Notes: a model not told the origin generated them from the letters alone. 64,000 nt of DNA from Bacteroidota bacterium (GCA_018267915.1 JAFDXN010000025.1:62001-126000), one strand, 5' to 3'. Numbered from the stretch's first letter, positions 17,865 to 28,403 are shown. Translations and numbers: made by a program.

Positions 17865-18437
17865 TTACGCTAATTCGTAGGGTTCTTTTTTGTCCCAGCG
17901 GCCATACCACCAGCTGTCTTCAGCAACCTGTACGTTGGTTTCTACGGCGCCTGTGCTTTTCAGGAAGTCGATAACCTCCTGTTCGCTAACATGATCGTTC
18001 AGTTCTACTGCCATTACAAACAGGTCATCGCTCTGGCGCGGGTGAAACACATGCTTCTTAACGCCAGGCATTACCTGGTTGAGATAGCACCAGGTCATCA
18101 CCATGCCTACTGCTGCAAACAATACCGTCAACTCGAAAGTGATGGGTATGAATGCCGGCAGGGAAAAGTGAGGCTTACCACCGAAGTTGATAGGCCAGTC
18201 GGAAGTAAATATCCACGACATAAAGCCAAGGGCTGTGCTGGTGCCGCAGAGGCCGAAGATAAAACCTGCTGTATGCAGATCTGTTTCTTTCAAACCCATC
18301 GCATGATCGAGGCCATGGACAGGAAAGGGCGTATATACATCGTGCATTTTATAGCCGCTGTTACGTACTTTTCTCACTGCAGGAAACAGTACCTCTTCAT
18401 CATCGTAAGCCGCTACCGCAAATTTCTTTATAGCCAT
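17865..18437 (-). CDS. actD: Alternative complex III subunit ActD (DUF3341)
   Basis: A 190-residue membrane subunit of alternative complex III. DUF3341 topology is visible: a soluble N-terminal ferredoxin-like half (AAYDDEEVLFPAVRKVRNSG), two transmembrane helices at about residues 57-80 and 100-122, then a soluble end containing HPRQSDDLFVMAVE. It is structural rather than redox-active; no heme or Fe-S motifs are present. It is co-directional with actC (39 bp upstream) and actE (39 bp downstream). Confidence 0.9.
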   Translation of the reverse strand: MAIKKFAVAAYDDEEVLFPAVRKVRNSGYKMHDVYTPFPVHGLDHAMGLKETDLHTAGFIFGLCGTSTALGFMSWIFTSDWPINFGGKPHFSLPAFIPITFELTVLFAAVGMVMTWCYLNQVMPGVKKHVFHPRQSDDLFVMAVELNDHVSEQEVIDFLKSTGAVETNVQVAEDSWWYGRWDKKEPYELA

Positions 18438-18475
18438 TTTAATTCGATATTCGATTACTAATAATTACGCTTGTT

Positions 18476-19909
<1,434 letters not shown>

Positions 19910-20005
19910 AGTACTTAATTAGAAAAATTCGTTTAATATTTTTTGCGTCTTCTTTCCCTTACGGGTCTTTCCAACGCTATTCATTTCCTTTTCTTCCGGC
20001 GAGCA

Positions 20006-23000
20006 CTAAATGTGCTTCTCCATCAATACATCCTCTTTTGTGCCTGATACGATCTCGTCGGTATTGCGCACCTTAGCCAGGTAGTTGACGTTTGGCAGGG
20101 TGTGCACGTCTTCGAGCACGTAGAAAGTACGTTCTGCATTTTCTTCGCGGCGTATCTTGTACAGGGCACTCGATTTATCGTTCATATTACCGAAAGTGAT
20201 CGCATTCGTCGGGCAGGATTGCTGGCAGGCAGTGCGTGCCTCGCCATCTCTAACCGGGCGATTTTCCTTCTTGGCAGTGAGCTTGGCATCCTGCAAACGC
20301 TGAACGCAGAAGCTGCACTTTTCCATCACACCGCGGCTACGCACTGTTACGTCAGGGTTAAGCACCATGCGCGTCAGATCGTCATTCATATCATCGCGGC
20401 GATAATCTTCGTATAAGTTGTCGTCGAAGCAATCTGCACCGTTCCAGTCGAGCCAGTTAAAGCGGCGTACTTTATACGGACAGTTGTTCGCGCAATATTT
20501 GGTACCGATACAACGGTTATAAGCCATTTGGTTGATACCCTCGCTGCTGTGGTTGGTAGCATCTACGGGGCAAACGTTTTCGCAGGGCGCATTGTCGCAG
20601 TGTTGGCACAGCATCGGCTGGAACACAGTCTGGATGCTGTCCGGATCGGCAGGGTTACCACTGAAATAGCGGTCGATACGCAGCCAGTGCATTTCATGCA
20701 CCTTCAGCACGTGGGCTTTACCTACTACCGACACGTTGTTCTCGGCCTGGCAAGCCATAGTGCAGGCGCCGCAACCGATACAAGTGTTCAGATCAACAGA
20801 CATGCCCCAGTGAATACCGAGATGTTCGTATTGAGGGTAAAGTGTACCATTTTGGCGGAAGTTCTTTTCGAGCTCTTCCGAATTCATTTTCTCGGCTTCT
20901 TCTTCCGCTCCTTCCTGCCATGGGGCCACTACGAATTCCTTCAGTTCTTCGCGGCGCTCCTTAATGAGCACTTGCGGATCTTTCGAGAACTCTTCAAGCG
21001 TGTATTCACGTACTACAGGACGGTGTTCGTAGCTGTGGTGCGTCTGTGTGATGGCTACATCATACATCTCATCGGTCTTCTCGATCGAGGCAGGTACGCT
21101 GTATTGGAAGGTCTGGCCGTTGTATGTTACATATGGATAGGCATTCTTGCCACCTTTTCTATCATTAGCCGCATCACTGCTGGCTGCCGCGCGGCCCACT
21201 TTCGCGTCACGGCCATAGCCTACGGCTACCGCGATCACGTTATCTGGCATACCCGGAACCACTACTATCGGCAGCAACAATTCAGGAGCGCCGGCCACCT
21301 TAATGCGGGCAACGCGCTTCTTGGTTACTACTTCGTTCTGGCCATTCAGTTCAGCATCAAGTTTCTTAGCCCTGTCAGGCGATACGCATACATAGTTGTC
21401 CCATGTTGCTTTCGTGATCGGGTCTGGCATTTCCTGCAGCCATGGGTTATTGCTCCATACGCCGCCGTGGCCCATGCTGATCTTCTGGTACACCACCATT
21501 TCAACATCACCGCCTTTGTTAGCAGTAGCCTTAGCCATTGCATCGGCGATATTGCCTGCAAATGATGCGCCGCCCATTGCCATTTCACCGGCAGGCTCTA
21601 CAACACCTATCTGCAGTGCGCGGTCGAAATTTTCCTGGCTGCCCATTTTGGTCATCCAGTAGTTCTTCCAGTAGTCACCGTAGGTAGAAGTGGCGCCAGC
21701 CCATGTTAACAGGCTATCCTGGAAAGCGCGTGTTTTGAACAGCGGCGCGATACCCGGCTGCTGAAGGCTGTAGTAACCTGTCTTAGGTTCTGCATCGCCC
21801 CAGCTTTCAAGGAAGTTATGATCAGGTGTAACGAATTTGCATTTCTGCGCTGTCTCGTCCATGCGGTCGGCAAAGGATACGGTCAGCGGAACTTTTGAAA
21901 GGCCATCGGCAAATTTCTTACCGTCGTGGTATTCATACACAGGGTTAACGCCGTGTATCAGCACAGCGCCTACATTACCGGCATTCATAGCCTCTGTAAG
22001 TGCTACTATGTCTGCATCTATACCCTGCCTGTAGTTGCTTGTTACAGCCCAGTTGATGGTGGTGCCGTTAGCGCCTATTTTATCGTTGATGGCATTTACC
22101 ACGGTTTGCACAGCTACATCGTTGCTGCCGCAAACTACCAGGCCATTACCCTTCTTAAGGTCGGCTGCAGCTTTAGTGATCATCTCACCCAGCTTGCCGC
22201 TCATTGAAGAGGCGCCGCCGGTCACTGCATTATACAGTGCTACCGCTACAGCACCTATTTCAGATGGCTTGCATGTTACGCGATGGTCGGCACTGGCACC
22301 GGAGATAGTATGCATTGATTCTACCTGGTAGTGCTTAGACATCTTAGGGTTCTTTGCACTCACACGGCGACCGGCTGCATAGCCTTTTGCAAACTCAGCA
22401 GGCGACAACCATGTACCAAGGAAATCAGCACCAAGGCTTACTATTGTCTGTGCTTTATCAAAATGGTATGAAGGCAGCGTACGTTTACCGTAGCTTGCCT
22501 CGTTGGCCAGCAGCATACCTGAGTAAGAGATGGGGTCATACACCACATGTTTTACGTTCGGGTATTTAGCCGTGAACTGGCTAATGATATCTTTTGTAGT
22601 GGGGCTCAGTATAGATCCTGTCAGCAGGTATGCAGGTTTGCCTGCGTTTGCTGCCAGCGCCTCTTTCACCTGGCGGTCGATGGCGTCGTAAGTCGCTTCC
22701 TGGCCATTGGCGTGCGGGAAACGCATACGCGTCTTGTCATACAGGTTGAGTACAGATGCCTGCACGCGCGCAGTGGTCGCACCGCGTGTAACAGATGAAA
22801 GCTCATTACCTTCTATCTTAATAGGGCGTCCATCACGTGTTTTGATAACTATTGCACAGTAATCACCATTATCATTGAAGGTAGACGCATAATAGTTTGG
22901 CACACCCGGTGTGATATCTTCAGGCTTTATAGCATAAGGTATCGCTTTGCGCACGGGCATTTCGCAGCTTGCCGCAAGGGTAGCCGCCAATGTGCTGAAA

Positions 23001-23158
23001 CCTAAGAACTTCAAAAAGTCGCGGCGGGGAGTGGTCGCATTGAGCAGGTCATCGCTCATGTCAAACGCCAGCGGCTCCTGGAACTCATTAGCTAACTTTT
23101 CCTGGTTAGCAGAGCCCTGCAGTTCCTCCAGTCCCTTCCAATATTGTTTCTGACTCAT
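20006..23158 (-). CDS. actB: Alternative complex III subunit ActB (molybdopterin-like plus Fe-S fusion)
   Basis: A 1050-residue peripheral subunit fusing a molybdopterin-oxidoreductase-like domain, which lacks a cofactor in characterised alternative complex III, to an Fe-S domain. The N-terminus carries a twin-arginine motif, TPRRDFLKFLGFS (about residue 43). Four Cys clusters follow after about residue 790: CIGCGACTMAC, CQHCDNAPCENVCP, CIGTKYCANNCP, and CSFCVQRL with a later C-x3-CP. This suits the three [4Fe-4S] and one [3Fe-4S] centres known for ActB. It is followed by actC and preceded by actA. A shadow reading frame of 345 codons on the opposite strand is not a gene. Confidence 0.95.
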   Translation of the reverse strand: MSQKQYWKGLEELQGSANQEKLANEFQEPLAFDMSDDLLNATTPRRDFLKFLGFSTLAATLAASCEMPVRKAIPYAIKPEDITPGVPNYYASTFNDNGDYCAIVIKTRDGRPIKIEGNELSSVTRGATTARVQASVLNLYDKTRMRFPHANGQEATYDAIDRQVKEALAANAGKPAYLLTGSILSPTTKDIISQFTAKYPNVKHVVYDPISYSGMLLANEASYGKRTLPSYHFDKAQTIVSLGADFLGTWLSPAEFAKGYAAGRRVSAKNPKMSKHYQVESMHTISGASADHRVTCKPSEIGAVAVALYNAVTGGASSMSGKLGEMITKAAADLKKGNGLVVCGSNDVAVQTVVNAINDKIGANGTTINWAVTSNYRQGIDADIVALTEAMNAGNVGAVLIHGVNPVYEYHDGKKFADGLSKVPLTVSFADRMDETAQKCKFVTPDHNFLESWGDAEPKTGYYSLQQPGIAPLFKTRAFQDSLLTWAGATSTYGDYWKNYWMTKMGSQENFDRALQIGVVEPAGEMAMGGASFAGNIADAMAKATANKGGDVEMVVYQKISMGHGGVWSNNPWLQEMPDPITKATWDNYVCVSPDRAKKLDAELNGQNEVVTKKRVARIKVAGAPELLLPIVVVPGMPDNVIAVAVGYGRDAKVGRAAASSDAANDRKGGKNAYPYVTYNGQTFQYSVPASIEKTDEMYDVAITQTHHSYEHRPVVREYTLEEFSKDPQVLIKERREELKEFVVAPWQEGAEEEAEKMNSEELEKNFRQNGTLYPQYEHLGIHWGMSVDLNTCIGCGACTMACQAENNVSVVGKAHVLKVHEMHWLRIDRYFSGNPADPDSIQTVFQPMLCQHCDNAPCENVCPVDATNHSSEGINQMAYNRCIGTKYCANNCPYKVRRFNWLDWNGADCFDDNLYEDYRRDDMNDDLTRMVLNPDVTVRSRGVMEKCSFCVQRLQDAKLTAKKENRPVRDGEARTACQQSCPTNAITFGNMNDKSSALYKIRREENAERTFYVLEDVHTLPNVNYLAKVRNTDEIVSGTKEDVLMEKHI

Positions 23159-23255
23159 ATTGTTCGATTCGGTAGTTTCCGAATAATTTTATTATAAAAA
23201 TTGGCTTATTTGCTTACTTAAAATCCGGCCCAAATAGCTAGCTCCAAACGATCTG

Positions 23256-24575
23256 TTAATAGTGACAACGCTGGCATTCCAGGCCACCAATATCTTCAAC
23301 GGTCACGCCTGTGCGCTTACCATCTTTCAGCTCCTGGTGGTATTTCTGGAATATTGTGTAATAATCGTTGTTAGCAAACTGTACCTGTGTCTGCCGGTGG
23401 CAGTTGATGCACCAGCCCATTGACAGCGGAGCGAACTGGAATACTTCGTCCATCTCCTGTATCGGACCATGGCAGCGCTGGCACTGTACCTGGCCCACCT
23501 TCACGTGCTGTGAGTGATTGAAATACACGTGGTCGGGCAGGTTGTGGATCTTTGTCCAGGCCACAGGCTTAGCCATGATGTTACCATTAGCATCGCGCTT
23601 GTAGTCTTTTTTCTCCGGGTCCCATCCTGCGTATTCATACAGTTTGTGGATTTCGGCAGTACCATCGATGGTTTTACCTTCAGCCGTAACAAGCGGATGA
23701 TCCTTCGAACCTGTGTACTCGTTGATCTGCTTGTGGCAGTTCATACAGATGTTGGTAGAAGGTATCATCGCCTGGCGGCTCTTTTCAGCGCCGGCGTGGC
23801 AGTATAAGCAGTTGATCTGGTTGATACCGGCGTGTACCGCGTGCGAGTAGAATATCGGTTGCAGCGGCTGGTAGTTTTGCTGGCGGCCCATATTGATGGC
23901 GCCATTCACCATCCAGTAGCCCGCAGCAATAAATATTACGATAGATACTACAGCGATAACAGTCTTGCTGCGGTAAAGCGGAATTTCTTTTTCGTTAGGT
24001 AAGCCTTCCTTTTCGTTTGCTGCACGGCGCAGGGTGCGGTTAGCACGCCATAGCACCAGTACTAATAATAATAAAGCAAGTGTTATAACAGTATATAACC
24101 AACCGTTGCTTTCAGGCTGGGCTGTTTCGCCACCACCAGCTGCCGGTGCAGCAGCAGCCGGAGCTTCGTAGTTATCTACATATTTCAGGATCGCATCGAT
24201 CTCATCAGTTGATAACTGCGGGAAGGCAGTCATCTGTGTCTTATTGAACTTAGTAAAGATCGCTACCGCAGTAGGATCGCCCGCCGCAATAAGTGCAGAT
24301 GAGTTGTGGATCCACTTGTACCCCCAGTCCTTGTTCGGGAACGTCTTATCGATGTTCTTAAGTGCCGGACCTGTGGCATCTTTTAAGGGGTTGTGGCAAC
24401 TTGCACAATTGGACTGGAAGAGAGCCTTACCATCTGGCGCAGCTAGAGCGGAAAAATTGCTGAAAAGAAGAGTTGCAAATATAAAAAATGCACTCAGCGC
24501 AATTTTCCTGTACGTCGGCTTATTAGATTCAGACACAGATATAAAATTGAAAAATTTTAACACACTTTTTGACAA
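23256..24575 (-). CDS. actA: Alternative complex III subunit ActA, multiheme cytochrome c with extra N-terminal heme domain
   Basis: First gene of the operon, a periplasmic multiheme cytochrome c of about 439 residues. Six CxxCH motifs are present: CASCH near residue 57 in an N-terminal monoheme domain, then, after a transmembrane helix at about 158-176 and a second near 206-224, CLYCH, CMNCH, CQRCH, CINCH and a final CQRCH ending two residues from the C-terminus. The last five match the pentaheme ActA core; the first looks like an added cytochrome domain. The start is uncertain: the longest frame begins at TTG, and in-frame GTGs at 24563 and 24536 are alternatives, the last giving a compact signal peptide. 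Confidence 0.9.
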   Translation of the reverse strand: MSKSVLKFFNFISVSESNKPTYRKIALSAFFIFATLLFSNFSALAAPDGKALFQSNCASCHNPLKDATGPALKNIDKTFPNKDWGYKWIHNSSALIAAGDPTAVAIFTKFNKTQMTAFPQLSTDEIDAILKYVDNYEAPAAAAPAAGGGETAQPESNGWLYTVITLALLLLVLVLWRANRTLRRAANEKEGLPNEKEIPLYRSKTVIAVVSIVIFIAAGYWMVNGAINMGRQQNYQPLQPIFYSHAVHAGINQINCLYCHAGAEKSRQAMIPSTNICMNCHKQINEYTGSKDHPLVTAEGKTIDGTAEIHKLYEYAGWDPEKKDYKRDANGNIMAKPVAWTKIHNLPDHVYFNHSQHVKVGQVQCQRCHGPIQEMDEVFQFAPLSMGWCINCHRQTQVQFANNDYYTIFQKYHQELKDGKRTGVTVEDIGGLECQRCHY

Positions 24576-24582
24576 AGCAGGG

Positions 24583-24590
24583 CAAAACTA
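24583..24590 (-). promoter_or_regulatory. Putative -7 box (TAGTTTTG) for the act-cox operon
   Basis: Minus-strand TAGTTTTG matches TAnnTTTG. Transcription would start near 24579, giving a 16-nt leader to the GTG at 24563. The -33 TTG is not evident. Confidence 0.4.
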
Positions 24591-24782
24591 CACAACAATG
24601 CCGAAAGTTTATACACATTTTTGAAAAAATCTTTCTCAATACTGGCGCGGGTTTCAGCGGATTTTTTCCTATCTTATTTTTTGTAATGTCACGCTTTTGT
24701 CACCAAAAATTCCCACCTCAATTCTTTGAACGATTTCATTTTTTTAACCAAACTTTTTCCTGAAACTGAAAAGATTTTATCC

Positions 24783-25571
24783 TTAGATAGAACCCGTTCG
24801 GCCTCCGTCAACCGGTATGCTTGTTCCGTTTACGTATGCAGCGGCCGGTGTGGCGAGGAAAGCAACCACCGCTCCGATCTCCTCGGGTTGCCCGAATCTT
24901 TGAGCGGGTATCTCATCCAGCATCTCCCTTTCCACTTCCTCGGTATCCATGCCTGTATTGTTTACCTTATTCTTAATTATTGCTTCAAGCCTCCCCGTAG
25001 CAGTTGCACCCGGCAGCACATTGTTCACCGTGATGCCAAATTTCCCCAGTTCGTTTGCCATGGTCTTGGCCCATGAGGCCACCGCACCGCGGATGGTATT
25101 GGACACACCAAGGTTTTTAAGTGGGATCTTTACCGACGTGGAAATGATATTGATGATACGGCCGTAATTATTTGCTTTCATTCCAGGAGATACCAGGGTA
25201 ACAAGGACATGATTGCAAATGAGATGCTGCTGAAATGCCTGGAGAAACTGCTCCGGCTTCGCTTCAGTTACGGGACCCGCCGCTGGACCGCCGCTGTTGT
25301 TCACGAGTATATCAACAGTGTTGCCCTTTAAAAAGGCCCTGACTACTTCCTCAACTTGTTCAGGTTGTTGAAAATCGGCTACAAGATAACTGTGCTGCTG
25401 GCCCTGGCTTGTATCGAGCGTTTTAATCGCCCCAGCCAATTTTGCAGCATCACGTGAGATAAGGACACAATCTGCCCCAAGGGATGCCAGCGCCTGTGCC
25501 GAAGCAAGACCAATACCTTGAGTACTGCCGGCCACCAGCGCCTTCCTGCCCTTCAGGTCCATTGATAACAT
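24783..25571 (-). CDS. SDR family oxidoreductase (3-oxoacyl-ACP reductase-like)
   Basis: Short-chain dehydrogenase/reductase, about 262 residues with a Rossmann fold. The nucleotide-binding motif is AGSTQGIG near residue 15, followed by NNSGG (NNAG equivalent), and the conserved SGAV-type C-terminal glycine region VPVDGGRTGSI. The usual active-site Tyr-x-x-x-Lys is not in standard form: the corresponding helix reads NTIRGAVASWAKTMANELG, lacking the YxxxK Tyr. This resembles a divergent SDR subgroup often annotated as 3-oxoacyl reductase. Substrate is unknown. I take an internal ATG because the GTG of the longest frame (25589) overlaps a -7-like box; MDLKGRK at 25562 is equally possible. Confidence 0.75.
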   Translation of the reverse strand: MLSMDLKGRKALVAGSTQGIGLASAQALASLGADCVLISRDAAKLAGAIKTLDTSQGQQHSYLVADFQQPEQVEEVVRAFLKGNTVDILVNNSGGPAAGPVTEAKPEQFLQAFQQHLICNHVLVTLVSPGMKANNYGRIINIISTSVKIPLKNLGVSNTIRGAVASWAKTMANELGKFGITVNNVLPGATATGRLEAIIKNKVNNTGMDTEEVEREMLDEIPAQRFGQPEEIGAVVAFLATPAAAYVNGTSIPVDGGRTGSI

Positions 25572-25621
25572 AAGCCTGTTTTTGCCCACGAAAGTAAGCT
25601 ATGGCGGAATATAGCGGAAAT

Positions 25622-25646
25622 AAAAAAAGCGGGTAAGCTACCCGCT
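25622..25646 (-). terminator. Rho-independent terminator after small ORF
   Basis: AGCGGGTA-AGC-TACCCGCT hairpin, 8-bp stem, followed on the minus strand by a run of seven T. It lies 56 bases downstream of the small ORF at 25702-25881 and supports that ORF being transcribed. Confidence 0.75.
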
Positions 25647-25701
25647 GGTGTTATATATATTTATCGTATGGTATATAGCCTGGATTGACTACGACGCAGC
25701 A

Positions 25702-25881
25702 CTAGGCCGCTGTGGAGAAATTCAACTCACGCAGCACACTTTGTATGTCCTTCTTCACAATGTGATTGTGACTCAGCTTCAATGTGGCATTCAGGAATGT
25801 TCTAAGGTCTGCTGCTAAAGGATTTTGTAACACTTTCCTTGCCTTTGCTTCTTTGAAGTATTGTATGGTCCTCCTTTTCAT
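25702..25881 (-). CDS. Small hypothetical protein
   Basis: A 59-residue basic protein beginning MKRRTIQYFKEAKARK and ending LRELNFSTAA. It looks all-helical and soluble, with no signal peptide or Cys. I do not recognise the family. An in-frame ATG at 25992 would add 37 residues (MLNILRKSRKNPF...), but the MKRR start gives a more compact protein and leaves room for regulatory sequence toward the divergent antiporter gene. A strong terminator follows. Real-gene support comes from the terminator and the consistent helical composition; function unknown. Confidence 0.5.
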   Translation of the reverse strand: MKRRTIQYFKEAKARKVLQNPLAADLRTFLNATLKLSHNHIVKKDIQSVLRELNFSTAA

Positions 25882-26010
25882 AACTGTATGTTTTTCTGTG
25901 TCTGTGGTGTATAAAGCAAACTCCGTGCCAACAGATATACGGGCAAAACCGGCAAATGGATTTTTTCTCGATTTTCTAAGTATGTTTAACAAGTCTTTAT
26001 AAAATAACGA

Positions 26011-27222
26011 ATGGGCATACCGTCACATACTATCATAATTCTGCTTAGCTGCGTAGTAGTGCTCAGCTATCTGTTCAACCTGTTGAGCAGGAAGACGAAT
26101 ATACCTTCCGTATTGCTGTTGATAGCCACGGGTATCGGTATCCAATACTTCACAAAATACCAGGGTATAGGGCAGGTAGACGTCAGTAAGCTAGTTAAGG
26201 TATTGGGCGCCATTGGTCTCATCATGATCATACTAGAGGCAGCGCTGGATCTTGAAGTGCACAGGGGCAAATACAAACTCATCACTAATTCTTTCTTTTC
26301 GGCCCTCTTCATTTTTATCATTTCGGCCCTCGGCATAGGCTACCTGATCATGCAATGGCTTCATGAACCTTTTGCAAAAGCCTTTCTCTACGCGGTGCCC
26401 ATGAGCATCATCAGCAGCGCTATAGTTATACCCAGCACCAGTCATCTACCTGAGCAAAAGAAGGAGTTTATCATCTACGAGTCTTCATTTTCAGATATCA
26501 TCGGCATCCTGGTATTTAACTACATGATCATGCAAGACCTTTTCAGCATTGGCACAGCGCTTACCTTCGGGGGCAATGTGTTGCTGGCTGTTGTTATTTC
26601 CCTGGTTTCGTCATTGCTGCTGTTATACATCCTCTCGAAAACAGAGGTGAGTGTGAAATTTTTCCTTGTCTTCGCAATACTCTCGATGGTGTATGCCTCA
26701 GGTGAGATCATACATCTCCCCTCGCTGCTTATAGTGCTGGTGTTCGGCCTGGTATTGAATAATAGCCGGCGGGTGATAAGAGGGAAAATGCAGCGCTGGA
26801 TACCTACGGACAATCTTGAAAGTGTGCTGGCCTTTATGAAATCTATCACAGCCGAAACATCCTTTCTCATCCGCACTTTCTTTTTTATCTTATTCGGTTA
26901 TACCATGCAGCTCGAGGTGCTTGCTCAGCCAAACGTCTGGCAGATAGGTACCTGCATCGTGCTGATCTTATTGGTTTCGCGTTTCTTATACCTTAGGTTG
27001 ATATTGCGTTCGAACCTCTTCCCGGAGATGTTCCTGATGCCGCGCGGATTGGTAACTATCCTGTTATTTTACAGCATACCGGCCGGCAAAAGCATGGCCA
27101 GCTTTAGCGAGGGCATCCTGTTCTTCGTCGTGGTGATCACCAGCCTGATGATGATGATCGGCCTGCTGTTCTTCAATAAGGAGAAGTACAAATACTATGA
27201 GCGGGAGGATAAATTTATCTAG
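26011..27222 (+). CDS. Cation:proton antiporter (CPA superfamily)
   Basis: A 403-residue integral membrane protein with about eleven to twelve transmembrane helices, resembling sodium/potassium-proton exchangers of the CPA1/CPA2 type. The N-terminal helices match the family pattern (LSRKTNIPSVLLLIATGIGI, then LIMIILEAALDLE with acidic residues in the membrane, and SFSDIIGILVFNYMIMQD). The last corresponds to the ion-binding Asp region. It has no C-terminal RCK/TrkA domain. It probably exchanges monovalent cations for protons across the inner membrane; ion choice cannot be read. The YdeI-like gene starts near its 3' end. Confidence 0.85.
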   Translation: MGIPSHTIIILLSCVVVLSYLFNLLSRKTNIPSVLLLIATGIGIQYFTKYQGIGQVDVSKLVKVLGAIGLIMIILEAALDLEVHRGKYKLITNSFFSALFIFIISALGIGYLIMQWLHEPFAKAFLYAVPMSIISSAIVIPSTSHLPEQKKEFIIYESSFSDIIGILVFNYMIMQDLFSIGTALTFGGNVLLAVVISLVSSLLLLYILSKTEVSVKFFLVFAILSMVYASGEIIHLPSLLIVLVFGLVLNNSRRVIRGKMQRWIPTDNLESVLAFMKSITAETSFLIRTFFFILFGYTMQLEVLAQPNVWQIGTCIVLILLVSRFLYLRLILRSNLFPEMFLMPRGLVTILLFYSIPAGKSMASFSEGILFFVVVITSLMMMIGLLFFNKEKYKYYEREDKFI

Positions 27223-27265
27223 CCCTTTTGGGGTCGCACCGGCTCTTGGGAAAACAACAACTAAA

Positions 27266-27853
27266 ATGGCTACTGCAGAAAATAAGAAAGAAACACCCAT
27301 CCGGTCATTTGCATCGGCAAATGCGTGGGAGAAATGGCTTACAACTAATCATACAAAGTCGGATGGTATATGGCTGCGCATTTTCAACAAAGCATCTGGT
27401 AAAAAAACGGTTACCTATGCAGAGGCTCTCGACGAAGCGCTCTGCTACGGGTGGATAGACGGGCAGAAGAAAAAATTTGACGACGAGTCATGGATACAGA
27501 AATTCACGCCGCGCAGGGCACGGAGTATATGGTCGAAACGGAACATAGAACATGTTGAGCGGCTTACGAAGGAAAAAAGAATGAAAGCTGCGGGACTGCA
27601 AGCCTTTGAAGATGCAATGAAAGATGGCCGACTGGATGCAGCATACGACTCACCATCCAACTCAACCCCTCCTGACGATTTTCTAAAGCTCCTTGAAAAA
27701 AACAAAAAGGCAAAAGCTTTTTTCAACACTCTTAACAAGGCCAATAAATATGCGATCACCTGGCGGCTACAGACCGCCAAAAAACCGGAGACCCGTGAAA
27801 AGCGAATGAACCTCATATTGGAAATACTGGCCAAGGGCGAGAAGTTTCATTAG
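27266..27853 (+). CDS. YdeI/OmpD-associated family protein
   Basis: A 195-residue soluble protein of the YdeI family. The conserved core is visible: SDGIWLRIFNKASGKKTVTY, EALDEALCYGWIDGQKKKFD, then FTPRRARSIWSKRNIEHVERL and a Lys-rich helical C-terminus with ITWRLQTAKKPETREKRM. The family is linked in enterobacteria to protection against antimicrobial peptides and to OmpD, but the biochemistry is unclear. I chose MATAENKKE. An upstream ATG (27197) overlaps the antiporter gene by 26 bp and adds a less natural N-terminus. Confidence 0.8.
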   Translation: MATAENKKETPIRSFASANAWEKWLTTNHTKSDGIWLRIFNKASGKKTVTYAEALDEALCYGWIDGQKKKFDDESWIQKFTPRRARSIWSKRNIEHVERLTKEKRMKAAGLQAFEDAMKDGRLDAAYDSPSNSTPPDDFLKLLEKNKKAKAFFNTLNKANKYAITWRLQTAKKPETREKRMNLILEILAKGEKFH

Positions 27854-27880
27854 GAATGGCCGTGGAGACTATGTAATATT

Positions 27881-27928
27881 CAAGTCGAAAAGACTTGAGC
27901 CCTCATGGACACAAGTGGAAAACACTTG
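27881..27928 (+). repeat. Tandem pair of hairpin repeats
   Basis: Two 17-base hairpins, CAAGTC-GAAAA-GACTTG (27881-27897) and CAAGTG-GAAAA-CACTTG (27912-27928), share an identical GAAAA loop and are 31 bases apart. The last stem pair is swapped C-G to G-C, so pairing is conserved while sequence changed. Similar flanks (ttGaGCC / ttGcGCC) follow each. They lie between ydeI and the transposase remnant. Confidence 0.7.
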
Positions 27929-27947
27929 CGCCATTTGGGAAATTCCC

Positions 27948-28399
27948 GAAAGTCAAGGTCGCAGTACAAAGGACAAGACCCCTGTGCTGGGCATTATTCA
28001 GACAGGCGGGAAGGTGCATACAGCCGTTGTAACTGATACCAAAGCGAGGACTTTAAAGCCCGTTATAAAGGGGCTGGTGGCTAAAGGAGTTATCATTGTT
28101 ACCGATGAATGGCAAGCTTATAAAGGGCTGGCAAAAGACTACGCCCACGTAGTTATTAATCACAAGGAAAATGAGTATGTTCGTGGAGGATTTCACAACA
28201 ATAATATAGAAGGTTTTTGGTTATTATTAAAACGCGGCACATATGGAATATATCACCAAGTTTCCCCAATGCACCTGAACCGTTATTGTGATGAATTTGC
28301 ATACAGGGACAATGCAGGAAAGCGGGTAATAGCGAGAAGTTTAATTTTTCTTTGGCTAATTCAACAAAATTGACTTACAAAGTACTAATCAAAAAATAA
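27948..28399 (+). pseudogene. IS1595-family (ISXO2-like) transposase remnant, truncated and frameshifted
   Basis: C-terminal two-thirds of an ISXO2-like DDE transposase. The recognisable part starts at about SQGRSTKDKTPVLGII and continues through IVTDEWQAY, with the second catalytic Asp, and NNNIEGFWLLLKRGTYG, with the last acidic region. The N-terminal zinc ribbon and first catalytic Asp are missing. After EFAYR the frame is lost: the family C-terminus (RKAGNSEKFNFS, then KLTYKVLIKK) continues in another frame and stops at 28399, consistent with a single-base deletion near 28315. An ATG-initiated frame from 27915 reads repeat sequence first and is not a true gene start. The methyltransferase ATG follows four bases later. 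Confidence 0.85.
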
Positions 28400-28403
28400 A
28401 CAC

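Noticed and set aside
20528..21565. 345-codon plus-strand ORF
   Set aside because: Complement of actB, whose Cys clusters and family match are clear; the shadow frame has no domain.
27915..27947. ATG start for the transposase ORF
   Set aside because: The first codons read the hairpin repeat rather than transposase; recognisable family sequence starts at about 27948.
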